13,543 bases of DNA from Spirochaetaceae bacterium (GCA_031288215.1 JAITRV010000190.1:1-13543), one strand, 5' to 3'; positions 1-7,346 are shown, numbered from the stretch's first letter. Notes: generated from the sequence alone by a model not told the origin. Numbers and translations are program-made.

Positions 1-3
1 CCC

Positions 4-16
4 GGTGCCAGGCACC
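4..16. repeat. 13-bp perfect palindrome, REP-like hairpin
   Basis: GGTGCC and GGCACC flank a single A, giving a perfect 6-bp stem with a one-base centre. It lies 53 bases beyond the 3' end of the PHP gene and is followed by AAATTTACG. Its position outside coding sequence fits a dispersed REP-type element or the foot of a transcription terminator, but only one copy is visible here. Confidence 0.35.
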
Positions 17-53
17 AAATTTACGCAGTAAAGGCAGGCTGCGGGATACCCCG

Positions 54-85
54 CCGGAAAAGCCCGGCTCAGTCTCCGTGCCGGG
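54..85 (-). terminator. Weak intrinsic terminator of the trxB-nagZ-GNAT-PHP operon
   Basis: On the minus strand CCCGGC (85-80) pairs with GCCGGG (68-63) around an 11-base loop that contains the TGA stop of the PHP gene. The stem is followed by CTTTTCC, a short U-run. The overlap with the stop codon and the short U-run make this a modest candidate. Confidence 0.35.
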
Positions 86-878
86 ATGACCGGCCTCCGA
101 GAATATCCCCCCGCCTGCCGCCGGGGCAGTCCACGGGGAGGCGGATGGCGCGGACCACCGAGTCCGCATCTTCGTGGAAGTCGCATCTCCCCGGGGACAT
201 CTTGAGACCGGCGATGCGGTTTGTGCGGATGGCGGCCACATAATCGGCGATAGTGTTCATCCGTTCCTCCAGGTATACGCCGAAAATGGTATCCTCCTCG
301 AATTGATCGATGTCGTGGATGTCCGAACCGGCGGTTACCGGGAGGGCCAGGTTCTCGGCGTAACGCATCGCCAGGGCGTCATAGGATTGCTCGTGGTTGC
401 CCCCATTGGCGGCCTCCACCGCGTCAACCACCGCCGGATTCAGGTAGATCCGGTTGATGTAGTAGTGCTGCCGGAAGGGGTGGGCATGGACCACGCAGCC
501 GCCGTAACGCCCTACCGTCTCGTACTGCTCCCGGCGGGTCCAGCGGGCCGATTCGGGGTGTTCCAAAAGCCATGCCTTATCCAGACCGTAAATCAGGTAG
601 TCGTCCCCGTCAAAGGTCTCTTCCCAGCCGAAGAAGACGTCAAGCCCCCGCTTTTCCCCCTCCTCCCGGGTATCCTCATAGCCTTGGCAAAAACGGTTAA
701 CCCATTTCCTCCAGGGCAGGTTCCGGTTTATGGGGGTATTGCCGTTAAAAAAATGATCCGTGACGATGATCCCGGTATACCCCCGATCCCGGTATTTTTC
801 GATATATTCATACCCCTCCGAAATGCCGCAGCTACTGGCCTGCCGGGTGTGGAGATGGGTTTCGTAGAGATAACTCAT
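69..878 (-). CDS. PHP-domain metal-dependent phosphoesterase
   Basis: This 269-residue protein has the ordered metal-ligand motifs of the PHP superfamily: H8-L-H10 near the N-terminus, D41-H42, E86/E87 in GWEE, H131-A-H133 followed by Pro, E155, and S185-D-I-H188. PHP proteins use a multinuclear metal site for phosphoester hydrolysis; relatives include histidinol-phosphatase, the polymerase III PHP domain and YciV-type nucleotide phosphatases. The substrate cannot be read from the sequence. The ATG is preceded by AAAGGAAG at good spacing. It lies 30 bases after the GNAT gene and closes the operon. The last 20 residues (rich in G, R and D) lie past the conserved core and look like a non-conserved tail running into a GC-rich hairpin. 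The PHP fold is secure; the exact role is not. Confidence 0.85.
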   Translation of the reverse strand: MSYLYETHLHTRQASSCGISEGYEYIEKYRDRGYTGIIVTDHFFNGNTPINRNLPWRKWVNRFCQGYEDTREEGEKRGLDVFFGWEETFDGDDYLIYGLDKAWLLEHPESARWTRREQYETVGRYGGCVVHAHPFRQHYYINRIYLNPAVVDAVEAANGGNHEQSYDALAMRYAENLALPVTAGSDIHDIDQFEEDTIFGVYLEERMNTIADYVAAIRTNRIAGLKMSPGRCDFHEDADSVVRAIRLPVDCPGGRRGDILGGRSSRHGD

Positions 879-908
879 AGCTTCCTTTTTTCATATTTTT
901 TCATATTG

Positions 909-1784
909 TCATGGTTCTTCATAGTAACTTATACGGTAATCCCCGGCAAGGCTAAACCCTATTTTTCGGTAAACCGCCTTGGCCGTGAGGTTCCCCTTCT
1001 TGACAAAGAGGGTAAAGCCCCGGCCCTCGCCGCTTAAGAAGGCCGTAAAGGCGGCGGTCATGGAAAGGGCGATGCCCCGGCTCCGGTAATCCGGGTGGAC
1101 GTATACCCCGCCGATCTGGTACTGGGAAAAGGCCAGGGCGCTGGTGTTGATCTTCCCCACCAGACGCCCGTCCAATTCCGCGGTCAGGAGGTGTTCCCTG
1201 GCTGCCAGGTTTTCCAGGGTCTTCCGGCAGAACGCGGGATTGAACACCGCTCCCTGGGGAAGGACCTCCTCCTGCTCATACCCCGCCTGAAGCAGGTAGA
1301 GGGCGTCCATATCGGAGGCCCGGGGCCTCCTGAGCCGGAGCCCCGCCGGGCCCGCCTCCAGGGCGTGCGGGTTCGGCGGCCCCCTCATCGTCATAAGATC
1401 GTAATCGATCTGATCCTTGATCGTATACCCCAAGCGGGCCATGAGCCCTTCCAGGATTTCCACATCCTCCCGGCGGCCCTGCACCCCGTAGATGGGGAGT
1501 TTTTTCCAAAGGCGGTTCATAAATTGGGGGATGGGAATATCCTCCCCCGGAGAGATGACGGGAAACAGGGTGCGTCCCGAGAGGAGGAGAAGGGCCGACA
1601 TATTTCCCCCCCGATCCCGCAGGGACCAGGCCCGATCCCCGGAATTTTTTATCCGTAGAAATTTCGCGCAGGCGCTCACGCAGTAAAGCTCCCGGGCTTT
1701 AAGAAATTCCTCCGCCTGGGATCGGGCCAGAGGTCCGTTGATCCTCGAATCGATGCAATACCAGTGCCGCCGGGAGCGTACCAT
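909..1784 (-). CDS. GNAT-family acetyltransferase with an extra N-terminal domain
   Basis: Residues about 148-291 form a GNAT N-acetyltransferase domain. It has a LRLRRPRASDMDAL start, the beta4/alpha3 acetyl-CoA pyrophosphate-binding signature around V227-A239 with the R-S-R-G-I-A loop (234-239), and the closing N265-x-x-A-x-x-x-Y motif followed by K274-I-G-F. GNAT enzymes transfer an acetyl group from acetyl-CoA to amines; the acceptor here is unknown. Residues 1-140 form a separate N-terminal region without motifs I recognise, about the size of a second degenerate GNAT-like or substrate-binding half. The ATG lies 9 bases after the nagZ stop, and a GGAGGAAGG stretch overlaps the end of nagZ, so translation is probably coupled. 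An earlier start is not available without running into nagZ. Cytoplasmic, no signal peptide or membrane segment. Confidence 0.8.
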   Translation of the reverse strand: MVRSRRHWYCIDSRINGPLARSQAEEFLKARELYCVSACAKFLRIKNSGDRAWSLRDRGGNMSALLLLSGRTLFPVISPGEDIPIPQFMNRLWKKLPIYGVQGRREDVEILEGLMARLGYTIKDQIDYDLMTMRGPPNPHALEAGPAGLRLRRPRASDMDALYLLQAGYEQEEVLPQGAVFNPAFCRKTLENLAAREHLLTAELDGRLVGKINTSALAFSQYQIGGVYVHPDYRSRGIALSMTAAFTAFLSGEGRGFTLFVKKGNLTAKAVYRKIGFSLAGDYRISYYEEP

Positions 1785-1793
1785 GGGACTTCT

Positions 1794-3449
1794 TCACCTT
1801 CCTCCGGAATTCCGGGGGGGGAAGGGCAGCCTCCCCTGGGGAACGATCCGGCCCAGGATGGCGGAAAACCCCGCGATAAAAGACTCCGGGGCATAACTGT
1901 ATACCGCCAGGGAAGCGTCCACCCAGGAAACTTCCTCCAGGTAGACCGGGCTGAGTACGGAAAAGAGGATCACCCGTTTCCCCAGGCCTTTGAGGCTTTG
2001 GAGCATTTTCAAGCCGGCGGAATCGGAAAGGCAGAAGATGATCGTATCCGCCGTCCGGGCAAGGGACACAAACTCCCCGCTCTCCCCCGAGGGCGGGTAC
2101 CAGTAGGCCGAAGCTCCGGGGAAGGCGGTCCTGCCGGCGGTAAAAAAGTCCGCGTAATTCCCCGCCAAAAAGACATTTCCCGCCTGTTCCGGCGTGAGGG
2201 GAAAGGCCCTTTCCCCGGAAACCACCGTCACGCTCCGGGCCGCCAGGTCCAGGAAGAAGGCCTGCCCCTCCGGGTCCGGGAGGCTCGCGGCAATCTTTGC
2301 CGGATCGGGAATAGCGGGGACCGCCTTTTCCCCCCGGAGGAAGCGGAGCTTTATCTCCAGTACCCGCCGGGCCGCGTCCCGGACCCGGGTTCTGAATTCC
2401 GGATCTTCCCGCATGGATGCGGCCAGGGAAGTCCAGACGGGATCGCTGAGATTCGGCGTGGAGGAAAACATGATGATGTCGTTGCCCGCCATGAGGGCTT
2501 GTTTTGCCGCCCGGGAAACGCTCCCCACGGCGGCGGTGGCGCCGTTCATCATGAGATCGTCGGTGATGATGAGCCCCCGGAACCGGATCCGGTCCCGGAG
2601 AATATCCCCCAGGAACCAGGGGGATAGGGAGGCCGGGGCCATCCCCGCCTGGGTGTTGGGGAAGGCCAGGTGGCCGCTCATGATCGCAGGGGTCCCCTCC
2701 CGGGAAAGGATCCGGTAGGGGATGAGTTCCCGGTCCCAGAGTTCCTCGAAGGAGGCGTTGATTTGGGGCAGCACCCCGTGGGAATCCAGGTCCGTGTCCC
2801 CATGGCCGGGGTAGTGTTTGGCGGTGGCGATGATCCCCGCATCCCGCTGCCCCTTGACGAAGGCGGCCCCCAGGATCCCCGCCTGGACCGGGTCTTCCCC
2901 AAAGGCCCGAGGGCCGATGAGGGTGGAGTCCCGGTTGGTGTAGAGGTCCACCGTGGGGGCAAAGTTCATGTTGATCCCCAGGACCGCCAGTTCCCGGCCT
3001 ATGTAATACCCGGAATAGTAGGCGTCCAGGGGATAACCCGAGGCGCCGATGGCCATGTTCCCCGGGGTTTCACTGGTGGCCCCCTTGACGTGCCTGATCC
3101 AGCCTCCTTCCTGATCCGTGGCCACCAGGAGGGGAATGTGAAAGCGGCTGTCCAGGGCGATCCGTTGCAGGGTCCCCACGGTTTCCGCCAGCAGCAGGGT
3201 GTCTCCGGTATTCCAGCCGAAGATCTTAATCCCTCCGATCTTCCGGTCCCGAATCCAGTCGATGATCAGGGGGGAAGGCTCGGCCCCGACCCAGCCGAGC
3301 ATAAAGGTCTGGGCCAGGGCTTCCTCGTCGGACATGGCCGCTATCAGGGACGCCGCCAGCACCTCCGCCTCTGCGGGATCGGCAAAGTTTTGGGCAAAGA
3401 CCCGGAGGCCGAGGAGGAACAGGAGGGGGAAGACCAGCCGCCTTCTCAT
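1794..3449 (-). CDS. nagZ: Exported GH3 beta-N-acetylhexosaminidase (NagZ-like)
   Basis: This 551-residue glycoside hydrolase family 3 enzyme removes terminal beta-N-acetylglucosamine, typically from peptidoglycan fragments. It carries D112-Q-E-G-G, the NagZ-specific catalytic loop K211-H-Y-P-G-H216-G-D-T with H224 nearby, and the nucleophile loop I-I-T-D297-D-L-M-M. The His loop in place of a distal acid residue separates NagZ from beta-glucosidases. Residues 1-20 look like a signal peptide (RRR, hydrophobic core, VFA-Q), so the enzyme probably acts in the periplasm, unlike cytoplasmic E. coli NagZ. After the barrel (to about 370) a second, roughly 180-residue domain resembles the C-terminal domain of two-domain Gram-positive NagZ enzymes. 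Its ATG overlaps the trxB stop as ATGA. Whether the natural substrate is muropeptide or dietary chitin fragments is open. Confidence 0.88.
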   Translation of the reverse strand: MRRRLVFPLLFLLGLRVFAQNFADPAEAEVLAASLIAAMSDEEALAQTFMLGWVGAEPSPLIIDWIRDRKIGGIKIFGWNTGDTLLLAETVGTLQRIALDSRFHIPLLVATDQEGGWIRHVKGATSETPGNMAIGASGYPLDAYYSGYYIGRELAVLGINMNFAPTVDLYTNRDSTLIGPRAFGEDPVQAGILGAAFVKGQRDAGIIATAKHYPGHGDTDLDSHGVLPQINASFEELWDRELIPYRILSREGTPAIMSGHLAFPNTQAGMAPASLSPWFLGDILRDRIRFRGLIITDDLMMNGATAAVGSVSRAAKQALMAGNDIIMFSSTPNLSDPVWTSLAASMREDPEFRTRVRDAARRVLEIKLRFLRGEKAVPAIPDPAKIAASLPDPEGQAFFLDLAARSVTVVSGERAFPLTPEQAGNVFLAGNYADFFTAGRTAFPGASAYWYPPSGESGEFVSLARTADTIIFCLSDSAGLKMLQSLKGLGKRVILFSVLSPVYLEEVSWVDASLAVYSYAPESFIAGFSAILGRIVPQGRLPFPPRNSGGR

Positions 3450-4402
3450 TGGTAGGCTTCACCCCGGAGGCCGTCGATATAGGCGGCGGCGCAATGGGCC
3501 GCCACCGCCCCTTCCCCGGCGGCAACCACCACCTGCCGGAAGGGGCTGGATCGGACATCCCCTGCGGCAAAGAGCCCCGGTATCGAGGTTTCCATCCGCT
3601 GATTGGTCAGGACATAGCCGGTCTCGTCCTTTTTGAGATCCGGGACCAGGGCCGTCTGGGGCAGGGTCCCGGCAAAGATAAAGACGGCGTTGGCCTGTTC
3701 CTCATCCTTTTTCCCCATCCCCGCCTTTTCCAAAACCACCGACTCGACCTTATCCTTCCCCCGGATCTCCAGGATCCGGGTGTTAAACCGCGTCTTGATG
3801 CAGGGATTGGTCAGCACCCGCTGGGCCACGGCCTTCTGCGCCCGGAGCCGGTCCCGGCGGTGGACCAGCGTCACCTGATCCGACATATGGGAAAGCAACT
3901 GGGCCTCGTCGCAGGCCGCATCCCCCCCGCCGATTACGAAGATCTTCTTGTTTCTAAAAAAGGGACCATCGCAGGTGGCGCAATAGGAAACCCCCCGGCC
4001 GTAAAATTCCGCTTCCCCGGGGATGTCCAATGTCCGGTGCTTGGTCCCGGTGGCGAGGATCACCGCCAGGCCCCGGAGGGTTTCACCGTCCCCCAGGGTT
4101 ATTTTGAAGCCCCCATCTTCCTGGTCCAGGGAACACACCGTATCGGTGATAAACCGGGCCCCAAAAAGTTCCGCCTGGCGGTGCATATCCTGGGCAATCT
4201 CAAATCCCGACTTATCCGCCATATTGCCGGGGTAGTTCTCCAGCTTATCGATGAGCAGGGCCTGACCGCCCGGAGCCATCTGCTCAATCACCAGCACCTT
4301 CAAATTTGCCCGGGCTCCGTATTGGGCCGCGGTAAGCCCCGCAGGGCCTGCTCCCAGAATGAGCAGATCCGCATCGGTCTTATCGGTAACAGGGGCATCC
4401 AT
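3446..4402 (-). CDS. trxB: Thioredoxin reductase (NADPH)
   Basis: This 318-residue FAD/NADPH enzyme reduces thioredoxin. Numbered from the ATG at 4402: the FAD dinucleotide motif G-A-G-P-A-G at 17-22, the redox-active C141-A-T-C144-D, the NADPH motif G-G-G-D-A-A at 158-163, H181-R-R-D-R-L-R-A for the 2'-phosphate of NADPH, and the second FAD motif ending A-G-D-V-R near 280-284. Length and domain order match low-molecular-weight bacterial TrxB. A TTG at 4420 and an ATG at 4405 are also in frame. The ATG at 4402 was chosen because AGGAG sits 7 bases upstream of it and lies inside any longer reading. It is the first gene of the four-gene operon and has its own promoter. No thioredoxin gene is visible beside it. 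Confidence 0.92.
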   Translation of the reverse strand: MDAPVTDKTDADLLILGAGPAGLTAAQYGARANLKVLVIEQMAPGGQALLIDKLENYPGNMADKSGFEIAQDMHRQAELFGARFITDTVCSLDQEDGGFKITLGDGETLRGLAVILATGTKHRTLDIPGEAEFYGRGVSYCATCDGPFFRNKKIFVIGGGDAACDEAQLLSHMSDQVTLVHRRDRLRAQKAVAQRVLTNPCIKTRFNTRILEIRGKDKVESVVLEKAGMGKKDEEQANAVFIFAGTLPQTALVPDLKKDETGYVLTNQRMETSIPGLFAAGDVRSSPFRQVVVAAGEGAVAAHCAAAYIDGLRGEAYQ

Positions 4403-4433
4403 CATACGACTCCTCTTCAATTATGGTATCTGT

Positions 4434-4463
4434 ATAGTAGGGGAGGGAAAGGACTTTCGTCAA
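4434..4463 (-). promoter_or_regulatory. Sigma-70 type promoter of the trxB operon
   Basis: On the minus strand TTGACG (-35), an 18-base spacer and TACTAT (-10) lie in the gap between aroF-pheA and trxB. Transcription would begin near 4427, giving a leader of about 25 bases with the AGGAG site. The -35 matches 5 of 6 consensus bases and the -10 matches 4 of 6. Confidence 0.5.
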
Positions 4464-4486
4464 GGAAGCCCCAAAGGGGCTTCTTG
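4461..4486 (-). terminator. Hairpin after aroF-pheA, possible terminator
   Basis: GAAGCCCC and GGGGCTTC form a perfect 8-bp stem around an AAA loop, extended by CAA/TTG across one bulged G. It lies 22 bases beyond the aroF-pheA stop. There is no U-run after it on either strand, so it could slow transcription or protect an RNA end rather than terminate. Its edge overlaps the trxB -35 box. Confidence 0.4.
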
Positions 4487-4507
4487 TGCGGGGAGTGCCC
4501 CTCATTT

Positions 4508-6511
4508 TTATGTTTGTTTCCCGGCGCCGCTCGCAAGGGAACCCCCTTCGGGGGCCCGGTAAGCCCCCAAAAACCGGAAGTCCTCGGTGCGGGTTTTCAG
4601 TTCCTCCATGACCCGGTCAAAAACCCCGCCGGATTCGGGGATGCTCACGTCCACGTAGAAAAGATAACGCCAGGGCTGCCCCTGGATGGGCCGGGATTCA
4701 AGCTTGGAGAGGTTGATACCCCCTTCGCTCAAAATTTTGAGACAGGCAAAGAGGGAACCCGGCGTATCGGGGACGGAGAACACCAGGGAAGCTTTGTTAG
4801 GGGGCTCCGAACCCAGGCTGGGGGGGACCTGCGGCGCTTCCCCGGCCCCCTCCCGCCGGGCAATGATGAGGAAGCGGGTGTAGTTCAGGGGATTGGTCTC
4901 GATCCCCGCCCGGAGGACCTTGAGGCCGTGGATCTTTGCGGCGGCTTCGCCGGCAATGGCCGCCACCTTGGTGGCCCCCTCCCGGACGATGGAAGCCACC
5001 GCGGTGGCGGTGTCGTTGCAGGCCTCAAGCTGCCAGGCGGGGTATTTTTCCAGGAAGTCCCGGCACTGGGCGAAACCCTGGGGATGGCTGCGGACTATCT
5101 TAATGGTATCCATCTCGGCCTTTTCATCCCCGATAAGGCAGTGGACGATCCGGAGCTTCAACTCTCCCACGATGGCGATATCGGGGAACCGTAAAAAGAG
5201 GTCGTAGTTCTCGTGGATCGAACCGGCCAGGCTGTTTTCCACGGGGACGACCCCTGCGCAGGCGGTCCCCTCCAGCACCGCGGTGAAGACCGCCCCGAAG
5301 GAGGCGGCCGACAGCCGGGGCGTCTCCTCCCCAAAGGCCCGCATCAGGGCCTGTTCGGCAAAGGCGCCGCTTTCCCCGGAAAACGCCACCGGCAGAGGGG
5401 CTGAGCCCCCTGCTCCCGCAAGCCCCCTTTTTTCCGCAGGCCCCTTTTCTCCGGGGGATTTCCCCCCCAGGGCGATCCCGATCCGGGGGCGGGGGGTCCT
5501 GAGGAGTTCCTTCCCCACCACCGGCGCCAGGGCCTCAATGTCCCGCATGAGCCGTTCAAACTGTTCCGGGTACAGGGACTGGGGCCCGTCGGAAAGGGCC
5601 TCATCGGGCCGGGGGTGGACCTCCACGGTAAGGCCGTCGGCCCCCGCGGCAATGGCGGCGAGGGCCGCAGGACTTACCTTGGCCCGAATCCCCACGGCAT
5701 GGCTGGGGTCCACGATCACCGGCAGGTGGGAGAGGGCCTTAACCACGGGAATGGCGGAAATATCCAGGGTATTGCGGGTATAGGTCTCGAAGGTCCGGAT
5801 CCCCCGTTCGCAGAGGACCACGTCCCGGGTACCCGAAGCGAGGAGGTACTCCGCGGAGAGAAGCCATTCCTCAATGGTGGCCGAAGGGCCCCGCTTGAGG
5901 AGCACCGGCTTCCCCAGGGATCCGACCTTCTTGAGGAGTTCAAAATTCTGCATGTTCCGGGCGCCGATCTGGAACATATCGGTGAGGTCCTTCATCTGAA
6001 GCGCCAGTTCCGGGGATACCACCTCGGTAACAATGGGCATACCCTGGGCTTCCCCGGCGGCCTTCATGTACTCAAGGCCCTCCATCCCCAGACCCTGAAA
6101 GGCGTAGGGGCTGGTCCGGGGTTTGAAGGCCCCTCCCCGGAGGATCACCGCCCCGGACTCCCTGACCCGGGCGGCGGTTTCCATGATCTGTTCCCGGCTT
6201 TCCACCGCGCAGGGGCCGGCGATCATCGAAATCCGGGAACCGCCGATCTTCACGGGCCCCACGGTTACGATAGTGTCCTCGGATTTGGTCTCCCGGGAGG
6301 CCAGTTCATAGGGGTTGGAGGTGGCCGCCACCCGTTCCACCCCGGGCAAAAGCCCCAGTTCCCGGAGATCCACCGGAGCCTTTCCCGTGGCGCCGAGGAT
6401 CTCATCCTCTCCCAGGATCTGTTCCCGAATCTTGAAGCCCCGATCCTTCAAAAAGATGCGGACCATTTCCTTATCGTGTTCTGATATACCTCTGGACAAA
6501 ACAACAATCAT
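4508..6511 (-). CDS. Fused DAHP synthase / prephenate dehydratase with ACT domain
   Basis: A 667-residue protein joins the first step of the shikimate pathway to the committed step of phenylalanine synthesis. Residues 1-70 resemble the ferredoxin-like regulatory domain of type I-beta DAHP synthases. Residues about 78-335 are the DAHP synthase barrel with A-G-P-C101-A-V-E-S, K130-P-R-T-S-P-Y, K206-R-G, D268-P-S-H271 and E297-V-H-P. A linker rich in G, K, P and E (about 340-372) leads to prephenate dehydratase: A376-F-S-G-E-S-G-A-F, P423-V-E-N-S, S475-H-P-Q, N499-D-T-A-T-A and N543-Y-T-R-F. A C-terminal ACT domain (about 573-655) has the phenylalanine-binding type signature L601-S-K-L-E-S-R-P. 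Both activities may thus be feedback controlled on one chain. No chorismate mutase segment is visible. The ATG has GAGG 7 bases upstream. All three modules look intact. Confidence 0.92.
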   Translation of the reverse strand: MIVVLSRGISEHDKEMVRIFLKDRGFKIREQILGEDEILGATGKAPVDLRELGLLPGVERVAATSNPYELASRETKSEDTIVTVGPVKIGGSRISMIAGPCAVESREQIMETAARVRESGAVILRGGAFKPRTSPYAFQGLGMEGLEYMKAAGEAQGMPIVTEVVSPELALQMKDLTDMFQIGARNMQNFELLKKVGSLGKPVLLKRGPSATIEEWLLSAEYLLASGTRDVVLCERGIRTFETYTRNTLDISAIPVVKALSHLPVIVDPSHAVGIRAKVSPAALAAIAAGADGLTVEVHPRPDEALSDGPQSLYPEQFERLMRDIEALAPVVGKELLRTPRPRIGIALGGKSPGEKGPAEKRGLAGAGGSAPLPVAFSGESGAFAEQALMRAFGEETPRLSAASFGAVFTAVLEGTACAGVVPVENSLAGSIHENYDLFLRFPDIAIVGELKLRIVHCLIGDEKAEMDTIKIVRSHPQGFAQCRDFLEKYPAWQLEACNDTATAVASIVREGATKVAAIAGEAAAKIHGLKVLRAGIETNPLNYTRFLIIARREGAGEAPQVPPSLGSEPPNKASLVFSVPDTPGSLFACLKILSEGGINLSKLESRPIQGQPWRYLFYVDVSIPESGGVFDRVMEELKTRTEDFRFLGAYRAPEGGSLASGAGKQT

Positions 6512-6551
6512 GACAAACCTCGATGCATCGGTAATAGGTACCCGGGTCCTA

Positions 6552-6586
6552 TGGCCTGTTCAACACGAACCGGATTGGACAGGCCA
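6552..6586. repeat. 12-bp inverted repeat between hemerythrin and aroF-pheA
   Basis: TGGCCTGTTCAA (6552-6563) faces TTGGACAGGCCA (6575-6586) across an 11-base loop, with one imperfect position (6560/6578). It starts 6 bases past the hemerythrin stop and ends 41 bases before the aroF-pheA start. It may end hemerythrin transcripts or act in the aroF-pheA leader; neither U-run nor leader peptide is present. Confidence 0.55.
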
Positions 6587-6591
6587 CGAAA

Positions 6592-7029
6592 CTATCCCTT
6601 CAGGGCGCCTTTCTTCTTCAAATCTAAGATATACTCGGCGTATTTTTTATCCGAAACGGCGATATGGGTCAAGGTCCAGTCCCGGAGGAAACGGACAAAA
6701 AGATTGGGGACAAATTTCTTACCCTCCTCAAAATTCTTTACCTCTTCCAGGACCTGTTTGACAAACTCTTCATGCTCTTTTTTATGGATCGCGAATCCAG
6801 GGTAGTTTACGTTCTTCAGGATCTGCTCTTCCGCGCCGAAATGGAACTTCACATATTCAACGGTGGCCCGAATCGCCTCCTTAAAGGAGGCCCGGGCGGC
6901 TTCGTCCCCCTGAAGACAACTCTCGTAAAGGGTATTGGTTAACCGGATGAGTTCCTTATGCTGATCATCCACCAGGGGAATGCCGACCAAATAGCGGTCA
7001 TCCCATTCGACAATAACGTTCCCACTCAT
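6592..7029 (-). CDS. Bacteriohemerythrin (oxygen-binding diiron protein)
   Basis: This 145-residue single-domain hemerythrin has the full diiron ligand set: H24 (D-D-Q-H-K-E-L), H63 and E67 (H-F-G-A-E-E), H82 and H86 (H-K-K-E-H), H122 and D127 (H-I-A-V-S-D). The spacing matches known bacteriohemerythrins. Such proteins bind O2 reversibly and serve in oxygen sensing, storage or protection in microaerophiles and anaerobes. There is no attached methyl-accepting or signalling domain and no membrane segment, so this is a soluble cytoplasmic carrier. A longer GTG reading from 7077 is possible, but the ATG at 7029 has GAGG 5 bases upstream and gives the canonical N-terminus with W9. A 10-bp palindrome and a GC-rich hairpin lie directly upstream. 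Confidence 0.93.
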   Translation of the reverse strand: MSGNVIVEWDDRYLVGIPLVDDQHKELIRLTNTLYESCLQGDEAARASFKEAIRATVEYVKFHFGAEEQILKNVNYPGFAIHKKEHEEFVKQVLEEVKNFEEGKKFVPNLFVRFLRDWTLTHIAVSDKKYAEYILDLKKKGALKG

Positions 7030-7045
7030 AAATACCTCAATGTAT

Positions 7046-7055
7046 AGAGCGCTCT
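7046..7055. promoter_or_regulatory. 10-bp palindrome in the hemerythrin leader
   Basis: AGAGCGCTCT is a perfect 10-bp palindrome that ends 17 bases before the hemerythrin ATG. It could be an operator or part of the mRNA leader fold. No known regulator is assigned. Confidence 0.3.
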
Positions 7056-7062
7056 CAAAGAT

Positions 7063-7089
7063 GCGCCCCCCTTGCACGAAAGGAGGCGC
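7063..7089 (-). repeat. GC-rich hairpin upstream of hemerythrin
   Basis: GCGCC (7063-7067) pairs with GGCGC (7085-7089), with an inner CCTT/AAGG stem and a 6-base loop. In the minus-strand transcript it would form about 34 bases before the hemerythrin start. It could be a 5' stabilising hairpin. Confidence 0.4.
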
Positions 7090-7158
7090 CCGCTGCTCCG
7101 GCCGCCGGGTCCTCCATTCATCCCATAAGCCGTGCCCTACGGACCGATATAATGACCA

Positions 7159-7188
7159 TTGTAATATAACACAATATAGAAGTATAAT
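7159..7188 (+). promoter_or_regulatory. Sigma-70 type promoter of nagD-pepT
   Basis: TTGTAA (-35, 4 of 6 consensus), an 18-base spacer and a perfect TATAAT (-10). Transcription would begin near 7195 and give an mRNA leader of about 160 bases that includes the hairpin at 7211-7249 and the tandem repeats before the nagD ATG. Confidence 0.55.
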
Positions 7189-7210
7189 ATATTAAAGAAG
7201 AAGGTCTTCC

Positions 7211-7249
7211 AAGTCCTTAAAATATAATATTATAAAAGAAAAGGGACTT
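7211..7249 (+). repeat. Leader hairpin with AAGTCC / GGACTT arms
   Basis: AAGTCCTT (7211-7218) pairs with AAGGGACTT (7241-7249) with one bulged G. The loop contains a second dyad, TATAATATTATA (7223-7234). Together they form a two-part stem in the nagD leader. There is no U-run after it, so a role in RNA stability or control is as likely as termination. Confidence 0.4.
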
Positions 7250-7263
7250 ACAAGCCTTTCATT

Positions 7264-7346
7264 ATAGGATATACTGTTATAGGATATACTGTATAGAAGA
7301 TATATTAATAGAAGATATATTATATAGAGGATATATTGATAGAGGA
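7264..7346. repeat. Tandem 15-bp AT-rich repeats with -10-like hexamers
   Basis: Five full units of 14-16 bp and a sixth partial one run head to tail: two of ATAGGATATACTGT type, two of ATAGAAGATATATTA type, one of ATAGAGGATATATTG type, then ATAGAGGA. The full units contain TATACT or TATATT, each a 5-of-6 match to a -10 box. The last unit supplies AGAGGA as the ribosome binding site of nagD, 11 bases before its ATG. Neighbouring copies are more alike than distant ones, as expected of stepwise duplication. Confidence 0.85.

Noticed and set aside
3449..5194. A 581-residue plus-strand reading frame
   Set aside because: It is antisense to trxB and aroF-pheA, proline- and glycine-rich in the manner of GC-rich shadow frames, with no family motif.
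7158..7174. A Rex- or FNR-like operator near TTGT-N8-ACAA
   Set aside because: Rex boxes need a 10-base gap with extended arms and FNR needs TTGAT-N4-ATCAA; only four bases match on each side in very AT-rich DNA.
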